This document shows, one piece after another, positions 33,863-46,035 of a stretch of DNA of 64,000 bases (positions within the stretch are counted from its first letter, which is position 1; every line of letters starts with the position of its first letter). A program made the translations under genes and the position numbers. Under the pieces are notes generated by a model. The model searched no databases. It was not told the origin of the DNA and saw nothing but the letters and a program-made list of their open reading frames with translations. Source of the stretch: Talpa occidentalis (taxonomy: Eukaryota; Chordata; Mammalia; Eulipotyphla; Talpidae); NCBI RefSeq assembly GCF_014898055.3, contig NW_023601104.1, forward strand, positions 70,911,106-70,975,105, written 5' to 3'.

Positions 33863-36800
33863 GAAACCTATAGTCATAGACATCATAATATGGGATGTTT
33901 ATTTCCGAGATACTAATGCTGCTATCGTGCACAAGAAGCAGCACAAATTAACATTCCACTAGATCAAAATTGGCTCAACTTTCTCTCAAGATGTACAATC
34001 CTTTAAGATTTTCAAAATTAAATACTGAGAAATATAAAATGCATTGCCAATGTATCTACTACAAAAATCTTTTGTATGGCTCATTCCTTAACTCTACTCA
34101 GAGAAGCAGCTGAGCCAGAATATAAAAATAAAAATATTGATGTGCAAATAAAACATCACTGATCATGTCTGGTGCCACCTTTTTACTCTAGGTAACTGTC
34201 ACTTTGTTATAACCTTGGTAATAGCATCAAAAGAGAAAATCTCTTCCTTTCCTGGGCCAGGTCAGTGCATCCAATTAAAGGGAAAAAAATAAAAGAGAAA
34301 AAAAAAAATACCCCAAACTCCGCACACTTAAAAATGCCAATAATATCCATACATCTTCCCTTTCCCACCCACCCCCAACCCCCACAAAAAAATAAAAAAG
34401 CTTTTAAAGCTCTAAATATACTTTTTTTCTTTCCATAGTGTGATTGAGCCTAGGGCTACACATTTAAGTATAGCAGGTGCAATTACAAGCAATGCCTGGT
34501 TCTGCACCCTGGACTGTCCCATGCATAGAAGGAGGTACAAAATAAATGAAACCCTTCCATTCAGGCAAGCAAGCCCAAGATGAAGGAGCATAACCCTGCT
34601 TGTGAGTATCCAGCGGCATTGAGGGTATTAATCATTTCTTACTTTTTAGATTTTTTTATTTTATTTTATAAAAAACAGTCAGATGTTAGGGAGAGCAAAA
34701 TATAATAAAATTTAAAAGGACAAAAAAATGAAACACTGAAGGAAAACGTCTGGGGACACTTGCACAGTGAGAAAAGGAATGCATGCTCGATTCAAAGTGT
34801 GAGACGGGCATAGTCACTCACATGGTTGTTCCAGGCCCACAGCCTGAGGCCTCGGCATCATTCTAAACCACAGGGTCAGTTCGCTTTTTCTTCCAAATAC
34901 ACTCTTAATCCTACCCCTGAAACCAATATGGTAGGGATAAGGCTGGAGTGAGCATCACTCATTAACTACAATATTTGCTATTTTAAAAATATATTTATAT
35001 ATAGTTCTGGAAATTATGAAGCAAACAAAATATAACACAAAGATGCATTTGTCACAACTAACTCAAGTTGCAGCAACAGCAGAATTGTGGGACAGGACAA
35101 AGAGAGGGCCGCTGCAAATGCAGCAAGTACGTCCTTATACATGTCACATAGTGCAACAGTCAGATTACCTCAGTACTCTGCGTCACCGGACACAACATGA
35201 CAAATGTCACATTGTCACTTTCAGTTAAACAAGGAAAGACAGTGTTTCTTCTCAGAAGTTGCCCTATGAATTTTAGACTTAAGCCTATAAATCATTTCTT
35301 TAATATGTCTAAAATTGGGCTTTACTCTTCTCAGTTTGGAATGATCAACATATAGAATTGACATTGAGGGTGTCGGTGTAATTCTCACCTTCACTCTGAG
35401 GACAGGGTAAGGTGCAAAAAAGGGATCCTCGTCTTATTTCAAATGACTGAATTTCATTCTAATGGGCAGAGAGATATCATAAGCCTGTGGTTTTAATGTC
35501 CACTATCTAAAAAGATCAACTAATGGCAAACAAAAGTTTATACTGTTAAAAATGAATGTAATACAGAGTTCAAAACTAATGAGCTAATATCAACAGCTAA
35601 AGGAAATGATCTGCTACAAATTTATTCTTTATCGTTAGCATTTGAACTTGCACCTTTGCTCCAGCACTTTTAAAGTTACTCATATCATCTTCGGCAGCCT
35701 CTGCCAACTTTACATTGAATCCCCATTAATATTCTCTTCAAAAAATCTATTAATTCCATTAAACCATGTTGTGTTTGGTGTTGCATAAGACTCTTTTACT
35801 GCCGTTTCTTTTTCAGAATTAACAATGCCAAATTTTGTTTCTGTGTTACAAAGTTATTGAGATGACAATATCCATAATTAGCTTACTTTTACACACAAAC
35901 TGTGACCTGATAATCCTGAAACACTTATAGAGGAGAAAAGTCAGTGGCTTTTTTTTCCCTTTTTCTCAGAAACAATAAACTGCATATTCTATTTTATATT
36001 TAAATGGAAGGAAGAAAATATACAAGCCCATATTGATATTGCATTTCTATTAAGAGCAACAGCAGTTCATATGTTCATGTTTGCTACTCACACAATTCAA
36101 CACATGAACACAGAATCAGCTCTATACCATGAATACTGCTGGAAGTGATGGTTTAGGATTATCAACTCACTGCTGCCATGTCCATAACAAGCAAAAGCAT
36201 CCTGGAAATAAATCCCAAAACACAAATCTTTCAGTACATAATAATGCAACTGCATTAGATAAGTACATACTGTACACAAGTTTTATCAGCATTTTATCTC
36301 CCCAAGAAGTAAGATTCCTCTTTTAAATACAAAGCAGAGAGCCAATAAGATATATCTATAATACAGCCCTAGATTTTGTTTTTTGTTTTTTTTCTTAAAC
36401 AATTTGGTCACAATGCACCTTTGATATAAAAGCATTTTTAAACTTTATTAATACTCAGGACATTAGGAATTTCCAGATTTTTTCAGTAGCATTTGTAGAA
36501 CCACTTTTGGTAACAAATACAGTAGTTAGGAATATGCATCCCATTCAGAATGCATAATAATGTTTATCCTGAATCCTTTCTGGCTAAAAACAGGGCTGGC
36601 GCTGTGATGAAATATAGAACGAGAATCTACAAAAAACACTGTAATATGTTTGTTTTTTTTTTCCCAGAGGCTACATCCTCTTTTGCTGGAATACTTTATA
36701 AATACATATTAAAAAGTAAGGCAACAACTCCAAACAGTCCAAGCTGTTTGCTCAACTCTATTCCCAATTAGATTCGCAATCCTGGCGATCAATTTCATGG

Positions 36801-37561
36801 TTGTCTATTTAGTGTTTATCTTTCTTATTTCAAAATGGTCCAAAAGGATGTTCTCTGACATTTCTAAAACATCTCTGGCATGTGTGTTCAATGATGTATG
36901 CAACTAATACTGGTCAGGTACTGAAGCCTATGATGACCCAGTGCCTGTTTTCAAAGGATTCAAGACATTGATTTGGATTCACCAGTAACTGACGCATGAA
37001 TCCAAAATTCCCTTCCCTACTATGTTTATCACCTCTTATCTTTTACTCCTAATTTTAAAACTAAAGGAGTACCAGGACTACCTGGCTACTGGAAAGATGT
37101 TCACACCAGTAAACAGAACTTTTGTCAGGGGCCTTTATAATTCATGGCCCCATTCCACATGGACATTCATCTCATTCATCTCATGAAGATGTGCAAAAGG
37201 AAAACATGTCAAATTACAGTCAAGTTATCCAGAGAATGTTATACAAACTTATAAGGAAATGACAGTCTTTTTTTTTTTTTCCTTTACTATAAATACATTT
37301 AACAGTTTTAGCAGAAAGACAAGCTAAATTTAAGATTGTTCACATTTGAAAATTGTTTCATACTCTCTGCTAATGATAAATAAGGAACTCCTGATAATGG
37401 AATTTTAACATACAATTTCATCAACAGATCTTTGAAGATTGCTTTTTTTTTTTAAAGAGGGTTAGAACAATGATTAATGTTTGCAAAGTTCTGAGAAGTC
37501 CATCTACTGTCCAAACTTTGGATTGAAGTCCTTATTTTTTTTCCCTTTACTTAGAGACAGG

Positions 37562-37569
37562 TATATACA
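37562..37569 (-). promoter_or_regulatory. Pumilio response element in 3' UTR
   Basis: The minus strand reads TGTATATA, a match to the PUM1/PUM2 site TGTANATA, about 130 nt after the PPP2R5E stop codon. A second match (TGTAAATA) is at 33743-33750. The motif match is direct; that it acts in regulation is inference, since 8-mers also occur by chance in AT-rich sequence. Confidence 0.35.
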
Positions 37570-37695
37570 GTGCTGTTGTAATAATGAAACAATGTGAAAT
37601 CTACTGTAAAGTTGCACAATACAGAAAACTGTTGCTCCATCTTCTACTACATAAATGTGTGACTCCACAGGTTAGTAATGTTGTCATTATTTTTG

Positions 37696-37795
37696 TTAAG
37701 TTGGAATTATCCCATCACGTCTAAGACCTCTCTTTAACTCCAGATCCTCCAGTTTTTTCCATAATTCTTCACGCTCCTTTTCTTTCTTTTTCTCA
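37696..37795 (-). CDS. PPP2R5E: PPP2R5E last coding exon with stop codon
   Basis: This exon encodes the charged C-terminal tail of the PP2A B56-epsilon subunit, 32 residues from [14 protein letters not shown] to RDGIIPT, then TAA (TTA on the plus strand at 37696-37698). The first base completes an Arg codon split across the intron. The acceptor reads CCCCCAG. The ending RDGIIPT is what I remember for epsilon; the alpha and beta paralogs end differently, so this exon decides the paralog. The segment is rich in Lys, Glu and Leu and is likely an extended helix after the HEAT-like solenoid. The 3' UTR follows directly. Codon phase (1 + 33 codons) fits the preceding exon exactly. Confidence 0.96.
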
Positions 37796-40700
37796 CTGGG
37801 GGAAAAAACAGAATATAAGGTAAAAAAAAAAAAAGAGGAGAAAGTTTAGAGATTATACTATAATAATTGTCCCTTTGACAAACTTTTCCCCAGGTACATT
37901 TTTAAAGGTCTTTGAAAAGTTTGGCATTACCCTTATGGGTGTTTTTCTTTTTGATGTTTCTTTCTCTTTTTGACACTTACGTAGACAAAAAAAGAAGTAT
38001 TAATGTATAGAATAGGAGATGACTACCTTAAGATTACCTTACGATTTCATATTAGCGTTCCTTTATATATAGTTTAATACAAAAAATTGACTTCAAAATT
38101 ACTGAGCAACAATACACATTTCAGTGGACATAACAGCTTTTCAAACAATTATCTCCATGGTAATTATGACCCTGAAAAATTTACAGGACAAGAGGGGTAA
38201 GATTATATAACGTGCCAATGATTATAGATTTCTGATTATTAATGCAAACAAGCTGTTTGGCAAAATTTCACTTTTGGTTTTTCTGTATAGTTTGGGGATA
38301 ATACTAGATCTAAGTATTATCATAGAACCCTCATTTGAGTACATTTAAGTTAATTCATTAGATAACACCCAGTTTCACTGCAGATGACCTTTTTTTTTTT
38401 AAGGGACAAATGGGTGATAAGCAAAAACTTAGAACTTCATTCAACTAAAACAGAGCTTAAACACATGCCAGGTTTATACTGCCCTAATTAGCAGTTCAAA
38501 TTCAAAAGTGACATAATTAAGACACTCATCCTCTTGTTATTGAAGCATTTCATTCGAATCTTTAATGGAGAGTTTTATGGCATTCAATACAACCTGTCCC
38601 ATGGGGCTTTTCTTCCAGATGAACTTTATGCTATTTTATCATAATCTTTTCCACTGACAACTTTATCTTCAAAAAATCTAAATATTTCTGATATAGTTAC
38701 CGTCACCCCCATTCTTTCCTACGTGTCTCTCTCCCTGTAGGTGGGAATTTTAAAACTTAACCATATTGTCATGATAGGGATTACTGTCAAATTCTCTTCC
38801 AATTTCAGTTTTACATAGCACTAATGTCAGCATATGTACTTACTTATTCCACCCACCACTTGCAGATTTGTAATACTGAAAATTATGAACTGAACTGAAA
38901 CTGTTACTAACTTCATAAAATCCTCCATTCAGTCTTCTTTGATGGCACCAGACAAGACCCTGTGTTTTCTTTGCCTATTCCCACATCTGTGGAGAAATCC
39001 ATGTTTCCACCTACTCAGCACACCTTCTACTGTTCATCTGATAAAATATTACCCTTCTCTCATTAAGAAAGTCCACTCATGTCAGTCCTATCATCAAAGC
39101 CAATGTCACAATGTCTACTCCTAGTCCCCTGGGTTAATTCTTATATTTTTTTCCAAGTGTTCGGTTTATTTTGTTTAAATAACAGAGGGCCAGAAAACAC
39201 AGTTCTACAAATGAAGTTCCACAAATACAAACGATCTTAATTCAATTTGATATTTCAGAAATAAGATCTTCAATACCCCTAATAGGATCCTATGGATTTA
39301 TTCCTGGTTCAACTGTGATAATAATGGGCTTTCAGTAGCTATAAAGAAAGGACATTCTTCCTGGTACATCATAGTAGGAAAATGTTTCCTTACCTCCAAT
39401 TTTTAAGATTTTAATTTCACTTTGGGGCAAAGAAGGGCTGTTCAAAATTAAATGATTTGCAACAACTGTAAATATGGTATATTAAATGTTGTTTAAATTG
39501 TACAACATATCCCTTAATTGATATTTATCTTAGTACTGTGGTTAAAAAAAAATCTTAGCCTCTTCTGTCTATAGCTAGATATTTGCCATGTCTTATAATT
39601 ATGCTGCTTTTCAATATCATATCCTGGTAATTAAAAACCACTATGTTGGTACTTGGTCCCCTGCCATCAAATCTTTCCCCCTCATTATTCTTTTTAGCAG
39701 TGAAATGCAAGTAGCATGTTCAAAATCAGGCAAAGAGCAAAGAAACCACAGAAAACTTTGCTCAGGAGACTCAGCAAAGTCTTGGGTATGAACACTTACA
39801 GTCCTCTGGGATGCATGGGCTTATAAAATATAAAAGTAACAATTTGCTTCTGGATGACCAAAGCAGTGGTCTGAGTACTAATGAACTCTAGACTTTCTTC
39901 AGTCTCTCCAAAAACATCAATACCATGATATAAATGCTTGTGAAGCATAGAAATTCATAGGTGAAAACCCTAACTTGCAAAGGTGATGATACTAGGAGGT
40001 GGGGCCTTTGGGAGATGATTAGGTCATAAGGGTACATCCCTGATGGATGGAACTAATGGTGCTATTATAAAAGATCCCACAGAGATGCCTATGCCCCTTC
40101 TACCACATGAGGACACAGCAAGAAGGTGCAGACTACAAACCATGAAATGGGCCCTCATTCAACTATGCAGGCACCTGCTTTGGGACATTCTGCTTCCAGA
40201 ACTGTGCACAATAACATTCTGTCGTTTGTAAGCCACTCATAAGATACCCTTTAAGTGGTATTTCGTTATAGCAGCCCAAACATATTAAGATATCTTTTAG
40301 GAAAAAGAATGTTACTAAAAGAAATAATGAAATTGAAGAGTCTCATAATTGAAATCAAGAAAGGCTTTACTACAACATAAGCATTTATTGTAAAGGATTC
40401 AACTGGTTTTTGTTCTCTTTTGGTCTTAACATTTCATGATCTGTATAAAGCCAGACTCTTCAACTCCATGCCCTTTACTCTGCCTTTTGAATTGTCATGA
40501 ATTCAGTGGGTTCAGAGTAGGTAGTAAGTTCTGGGTCAAACTGCTAAACAAAAATGTGCCTCGTTCCTCTTGCTACTGGAATGAAGTACAAGACCAGCCC
40601 AATTCTAGCTCAAACATGTTTTGAATGGAAGCAAATCCAAATGGCAAACTACCCGGTGGTCCCCTAAGTGGGTCTGAAATACCAGTTATGTGCCAGGCTC

Positions 40701-40946
40701 TTACCCCTATTGCAGTAGAGAAATATTATCAAATGGAAGAAGGAAAATTGCCTTTTACAAAATGACAGTGCTACCCAGTGGCACATTAATAAAGACACGG
40801 CCAATGAGCATGTAAAAATGAATACAGAAATAAATAAAACTGTACTGCTTAAGATTTTCAGGAGCAATTAGGCAACTTCAGCAAAGAGAAAGAAAAGAAC
40901 TCAATAGTTTTATGCACAATTGACAAAAATAGCTTTAAAAAGTTAC
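37796..40946 (-). other. PPP2R5E intron before last exon
   Basis: A 3.15-kb intron. The only clear interspersed repeat is the LTR at 39958-40295. The rest is AT-rich, with no other exon recognised. Confidence 0.75.
39958..40295 (+). repeat. MaLR/MLT-type LTR in intron
   Basis: GTGAAAACCCTAACTTGCAA, CTAGGAGGTGGGGCCTTTGG, ACATGAGGACACAGCAAGAA, and the end GGTATTTCGTTATAGCAGCC. Antisense to PPP2R5E. The 62-codon ORF within it is not a gene. Confidence 0.82.
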
Positions 40947-41048
40947 CGCTGACGATCTGACTTGTATGTGGCTGTCAGCTCATCAAACATGGTGCTGTTC
41001 ATTTCCATAAATGCCTTCAACACGTTGTACACTAATGCCACAATAGCC
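40947..41048 (-). CDS. PPP2R5E: PPP2R5E penultimate coding exon
   Basis: This 102-bp exon encodes [20 protein letters not shown] followed by [13 protein letters not shown], with one base of a split codon at the start and two at the end. The acceptor is TTTCCCAG and the donor is CG|GTAACT. The residues form one of the last helical repeats of the B56 fold. In the family this part helps pack the C-terminal end of the solenoid next to the catalytic subunit. The sequence is the epsilon form and is intact, with no frameshift or premature stop. Confidence 0.96.
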
Positions 41049-41821
41049 CTGGGAAACAGACGAGGGGAGATGTTGGTTAGTGATACATAAAGGGACAATA
41101 CTGTATGACCAAAGAGAAGGCACCACCTTTGTCTGAATGAGCCTCTCATATTGCATACTGACTCCATCCCTTTTTAGCTGGTAACTTGAAATGACCTGCA
41201 GTTCATTTCCATATCAAGAGAGTCACTCTTCACTGTTCAAAGCAAGATATCTTTCTAAGGGATTGGCAGGATTAGAAAAGAAAAATCTAATTTTGGCCTT
41301 CTAATAGTTGGTACCCAGTCCAGACTTGCCCGTGGTACTTTTGCCCTGCCAAACCCACAGGTCTGAGACCGTGGCAGGTCCATTACATGTACTGCACAGA
41401 CCCACTCTCCGAAAAGGCTCCTCCCATCCCATCCACCTGCCGATTTTCTCTAGGATTCACTTTGAGTATCACCACCCCCACCAATATCCACAAACCTCTT
41501 CTCTTGATCCAGAGCATCCCCCCAACTATCTCTGCTATACTCACAAACAGGCTAGGAAATCCTCAAACATATTTCAGCACGGTAGCACTTAACATGCTAT
41601 TTTTAAAAGATGTTTCTGAGTGCCCCGACCCATCCGAGAATTTATAAAAGACAGATTTTTTTCTTCAGCAACAAGCACAATATCTAGCACACAGCAAGCA
41701 TTCAAGACACTTTATTAGCAAAAGAAGGGAGAGAAAGAATGCCTACGGAAGGGGGGAGGGAAGGGAGGAGAAAGTAAAAGGAGGGAGGGAGGGAGGATGG
41801 GAGGAAGGAATAAAAACCTAC
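41049..41821 (-). other. PPP2R5E intron; possible L2 inside
   Basis: A 773-bp intron. From 41340 to about 41715 the sequence is C-rich and ends CTAGCACACAGCAAGCATTC, weakly like an L2 3' end in sense. The GA tract at 41747-41812 follows. Confidence 0.5.
41747..41812 (+). repeat. GA-rich simple repeat just inside a PPP2R5E intron
   Basis: A GGAGGG/GGGA-rich tract that starts, on the pre-mRNA, about 9 nt after the donor of the exon ending at 41822. On the transcript it is a 66-nt pyrimidine-rich run of C and U. Confidence 0.8.
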
Positions 41822-41949
41822 GGATTCCAATGTTCTTTTGAAATCCTATAAAGACTGGAAAACATGATGGGAAGGATGACATTTGAGTTTTCTTCTATCA
41901 AACTCATGATGTATTCATTATTCCAATAATAGAGTGCCCTTTCTGCCAC
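41822..41949 (-). CDS. PPP2R5E: PPP2R5E coding exon ([10 protein letters not shown]... HWN)
   Basis: This 128-bp exon encodes 42 residues starting [20 protein letters not shown] and ending SKEHWN, plus the first two bases of a Pro codon. The [12 protein letters not shown] block is among the most conserved stretches of B56 subunits. The acceptor is TTAAAG. The donor, CC|GTAGGTTTTT, has a poor exon side, and a long pyrimidine-rich tract on the pre-mRNA follows within a few bases. The reading frame joins perfectly to the exons on both sides. Confidence 0.96.
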
Positions 41950-42721
41950 CTTTAAGAAAAGAAAAATAAAATATTAGAGAGAAAAAGACAAAGATAAAAC
42001 AAAATAATAATCTTTCCAAATTAAAATGTTTTAAGACAATTTTACACCATTCAATCAAATATAAAATTACACATTAATTACATTTTAATTAAATATTTTA
42101 ATTAAATATTAATTGCATTTTTGCAGATTTAAAATCGTTCAGAAAGTTCCAAGGTGGTTCATCAACTCAGGGAAGGAAAAGAAATTTCCCAACCTGTTTG
42201 TTTATAGTCTCCTGTGATACTCCCCACTTGATCTGATCCCACATTTTCTTTCTGTAGCTCTCAAAGACCACACCCTTTTAACTACTTCTATATGCTGCTC
42301 TGTTCCCCACATCATTTTAACCTCCTTCCTCATCCACCTTTTTTATCCAAAAGAATTCAGACCAAGCCCAGGGCCCAGTATCCAGCTGCAGTCAGCAATA
42401 GCTGCTGAGGAAAACCCAGCTGCCCGTCCCTGCAGAGAAGGCACATTCACTACAGCCTTCGCTGAGGCCCCAGCCTGCCCACAGCCGAGGAAGAGGAGCA
42501 CATTGCCCACTGCACAGAGAAGGACATGAGGCTGAGAGACTGGTGACCTTCATCTTTATGTATTCCAGGGAACCCCTCAAAAAAAAAAATCTTTAAACAA
42601 ATCTCAAATGTAAGATAAAATAATCAAAATCTCAAAACGAATCTCTAAAATATCTTAAAAAGTGTAATTACATGGGGAAAGGAAAGAGTGGTTTCTTACA
42701 TTTGTATAGATTAAGAAATGA

Positions 42722-43251
42722 TCTTGACCTACTAAACATAGAGCTTCCGTATGATCCAGCAATTCCACTCCTAGGTATTTACCCAAAGGACATAGAAACA
42801 TCAATTCCAAAGAGCACCTGCACCCCTATGTTTACAGCAGCACTATTTACAATAGCTAAGCTTTGGAAACAACCCAAATGCCCAAAAATAGATGACTGGA
42901 TCAAGAAGATGTGGTACATATACACCATGGAATATTACTCAGCATTCAAAAAAGATAAACACACGCAATTTGCAGCAACATGGATGGAGCTGGAAGGGAT
43001 CATGCTCAGAGAAATAAGCCAGAAAGAAAAAGAAAAATACCGCATGGTCTCACTCATAGCAGGAATCTAGAAAACTTAAATAAGGGACCAGGAAAAAGAA
43101 TAACTATAAGAAAGAAAATATCAAAATCAACAAACAACTATGAACCAGAGACACTCTGTGGGGGGTGGGGGGGCGGGGAAAGGAGAGATTGGGGTCAAAA
43201 TAAGGGGGTTGTAATTGTATGGGGAATATAAAAATAAAATTTAAATAAAAA
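42722..43251 (+). mobile_element. Young 5'-truncated LINE-1 in PPP2R5E intron
   Basis: 530 bp: the last ORF2 codons (ELPYDPAIPLLGIYPKDIET on to HTQFAATWMELEG; the stop of the parent ORF2 is altered, so the frame reads on to 43070), 3' UTR with a G-rich run, and an AAATAAAAA tail. Target-site duplication ATAGATTAAGAAATGA, perfect 16 bp, at 42706-42721 and 43252-43267. Antisense to the gene. Confidence 0.94.
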
Positions 43252-43444
43252 ATAGATTAAGAAATGAAGTTTTAATAATTGAATTTAAAATAAAACTTGA
43301 TCTAATTTTAAAAGATGGCACAGAATGCACCCTCCAACAGATTCTGAGAAATTAGAACCTTTACATTAATATCATTCAACTTGGTACCAAAAAACTCTGG
43401 GACTTATAAGGCACTACTTCATCCTAGAATACAAAATGTAAAAC

Positions 43445-43795
43445 CATCACTACATTTGTCATGCGCGAGGCATTGTGCTGTGCCTCACACACTCCTGGGG
43501 TGCCCAGAAGTTGAGCCTCTGCAAGCTGTGACAGGTGCTGTGTCTGAGACATCAATGCAGCGCCCGAGCAAAGAGCAGAACGAGCGACCCGGTGACTGAG
43601 GGGAGAGGAGTGGCAGGCGTGAGGCATTTAAGCTGGGCTTTGAAGGATGAAGGGAAGAAGGTAGGACAGGAGCAGAGGCACCAACATGGTTGAGGTGTCT
43701 GAGACCATAAGGCACCTGGTGCAGCTACAGCAGGTAGAGCTCAATGGCAAGGAAAGGGATGGGGAGGAGAGGGGAATGAGGCTGCTCTGAAACTT
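43445..43795 (-). repeat. L2 fragment in intron
   Basis: Antisense L2-like: GAGGCATTGTGCTGTGCCTC, AAGCTGGGCTTTGAAGGATG, GACAGGAGCAGAGGCACC. Moderately GC-rich, which explains several spurious ORFs. Confidence 0.55.
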
Positions 43796-44904
43796 ACAAT
43801 GGAAAGGTTTTTAAAAATTATTTATTAGCAAGACTGAACTTTTCTTCACATTTGTTTAGTCCATTTCCAAAACGAGCTATGAAAATGTATCACAAGAAGC
43901 CACAGAGCACAGAGTATTAGAACTGATTAAGCTCTAATAAGTTTTTAGTCTTGTTTTGTAGGTGAACTCACTGAGGTCCAAACAAAGGAGGCATGCAGAC
44001 AGAATAGAATAAATCACCTCACTAAAGAGGACACAGCTTCAAGAATGGTGTCAGGGAGTTCGGACACGACCACAGGAGGATGCCTCCAAAGGAGGAGGGA
44101 CCCTGGCATGTTTTTAATCCAATTATGACTCTAACATTTACCTGCTACTTAACACTAATATCCCAGTTGCTACATAGCTCCTTGTTCATTTGAGCATCAC
44201 AGACAGGAAGTCAGTACCAAACCAAGCCCCTTTAAGAGAAAAGCTGTCACTGATACAAAGTAAAGACTGGCATGTCTGACACTGGACAGAGTGACTACTT
44301 TCCTGGAACCCACTGTCTTCAACACACGCAGTGTCAGTGTCTCTAGCATGGAGCCCTCTGATTCCAGCACCACGCCTGGCGATAGGTGTCTGGCTGAACA
44401 GAGTGGCAGTCAATTAATGTTTACTGGATAAACCAGTGACCAGGTAATGAATGAATAAATAAGAATCTCTTACTGTCCTGTGATTTGGACCTTTAGTGAG
44501 ACAGCGAAAGGATAAAACCTAATGTGTTTTCACTCCAGATCTCCATCTCCCCTCCGGTGGGGGTTCCAGAGCAATGCACCCGCAGCTCCAAAGGGGAAAA
44601 GAGTTGCCCAGGCTCACTTTCCTTGTGTTCTCCCAGAGTGGCCACTAGGCGGCAGAGCAGCGCCATGAGAAGGTCACAGGTTCTCACAAGAAGCTGTGCC
44701 TGTATTAACTCCACTCCCTATTAACTAGGGACTTGAGCAAATCATTCTCTGTGCCTAATTATTGTTTTAATCTAGAAAATGGGGGGGGGGGAGGAGAAGT
44801 CCCATAATATAATTTAAAGTTTTGAAGTAATGTGTGCAAATCTTCTAGCACAGCATAGAATATTAGTGCTCTTTCATTCCTAAGCTTGATTTTGCATTTT
44901 CTCT
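43796..44904. other. Intronic sequence, nothing firm recognised
   Basis: A G10 run at about 44781-44790. ORFs on both strands at 44186-44724 have no known family features. Confidence 0.5.
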
Positions 44905-45095
44905 TGAACTGTGGCAGTCCTCACCTTTACTAAGCTACTATACTCAAGACAAGTTATTTTACCATTTTGAGCTTCAGTGTTCACACCTGTACAAATTCTC
45001 CTTCCAAGGTGATCATGAGAATTAAAGGCACTAGAAGGAAAGCACCACAGTGCCTGTCATGAAGCAGGTGCTGGAGAGGAAAGTGGCTATTGTTA
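44905..45095 (+). repeat. MIR SINE
   Basis: Sense MIR: GACAAGTTATTTTACCATTT, TGAGCTTCAGTGTTCACACC, AAGGTGATCATGAGAATTAA. Confidence 0.75.
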
Positions 45096-45229
45096 CAAAT
45101 GCTATCATGTAAGAATAAAAATCAAAAGGTACCTAGTGTCCATTATATTTATTTCAAAACAAATTAAATTTTACCAAAATGAGACATGCCACACAGGTCA
45201 CTCTGGCTCCTGCCCTCTTCATCACTAAC

Positions 45230-45349
45230 CTGAAAATGGGGGCTAGATACACATTTGGCAATTTGTTTAAACAAAGGTTCTTGAATTTTAACAAATTGTG
45301 AAGGTTCAATCACATCCAATATTTCTTCCAGCTCCCCAAGGAACATCAC
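45230..45349 (-). CDS. PPP2R5E: PPP2R5E coding exon ([10 protein letters not shown]... SSPHFQ)
   Basis: This exon is exactly 120 bp, 40 codons in phase 0 at both ends. It encodes [20 protein letters not shown], continues through [13 protein letters not shown] and ends VSSPHFQ. This is the middle-to-late HEAT-like repeat region of B56, which contributes to the acidic, substrate-facing groove. The acceptor is TTTACAG and the donor CAG|GTTAGT. Being in phase 0 at both ends, skipping it would keep the frame but remove 40 structural residues. Confidence 0.96.
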
Positions 45350-46024
45350 CTGTAAATACATATAAAACACAACATGTCAGGCACTTCATTGAAAAATCCC
45401 TATGAACGATGAGGATTAAGTAGTAAGAGTTTGTACTGTCTTAAGAAAAATGTATACATAAAATCAAATATGAAAAAAATCAGGCAAGATCTCATGTTAG
45501 GACCTGAGTTCACAAAGATGGTACGTGTTAAGAGCAAGTTTCCTAGAGCATTGAAAATACTCTATTTACCTTGGAAAAAATACTCTTCATGCTATAACTA
45601 CGACACAGAACAAAGGGAATTTATACACCACAGTGGGGCCCTGCAAAACAGAACTGTCCTGTGGGGCTTCCCTATCTGTCACATCAGCTGACCCCACCCA
45701 TGCCACTGTATTTCTGGAGCAACGAAGAATGGTCCTCCTGCAGAGATGGCCAGCGTCCACAGTGCACGTGCAGAGATTCACCAAACATTCACAGCCCTGC
45801 TTCTGTGCCGCTGCCTCTCTCAGACACACCAGAGAACAGAACCCATTGGGAACAACACAGAAGAGCAGATTCACGCACAAACAGATACCACTTTAAATAC
45901 TAACACACACCGGCCCATTTTTTACACCACAAACACATGCACACACATGCAAAGCCAGTCATTACAGAGCACAATGAATCTTGGGGCTTCGGCATTCTGT
46001 GCCTCACAAAACAGAGCCTGTAGA
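45350..46024. other. Intronic sequence, nothing recognised
   Basis: Overlapping ORFs on the plus strand at 45633-46063 are moderately GC-rich, but I see no family or splice structure. Confidence 0.5.
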
Positions 46025-46035
46025 AAATGGGCCCA

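Larger units (their letters stand above)
33090..37695 (-). other. PPP2R5E: PPP2R5E 3' untranslated region
   Basis: From the stop codon at 37696 the minus-strand transcript is inferred to run about 4.6 kb to a poly(A) site near 33090. The stretch has no SINE, LINE or LTR that I recognise, in contrast to the repeat-dense flanks, which is what a selected 3' UTR looks like. It contains two TGTANATA Pumilio-type elements (37562-37569 and 33743-33750 on the minus strand), a CU-rich tract and several internal AATAAA motifs (for example 33898-33903, 35619-35624, 36436-36441) that could give shorter isoforms. Long ORFs here are not coding. The end point is an inference. Confidence 0.65.
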
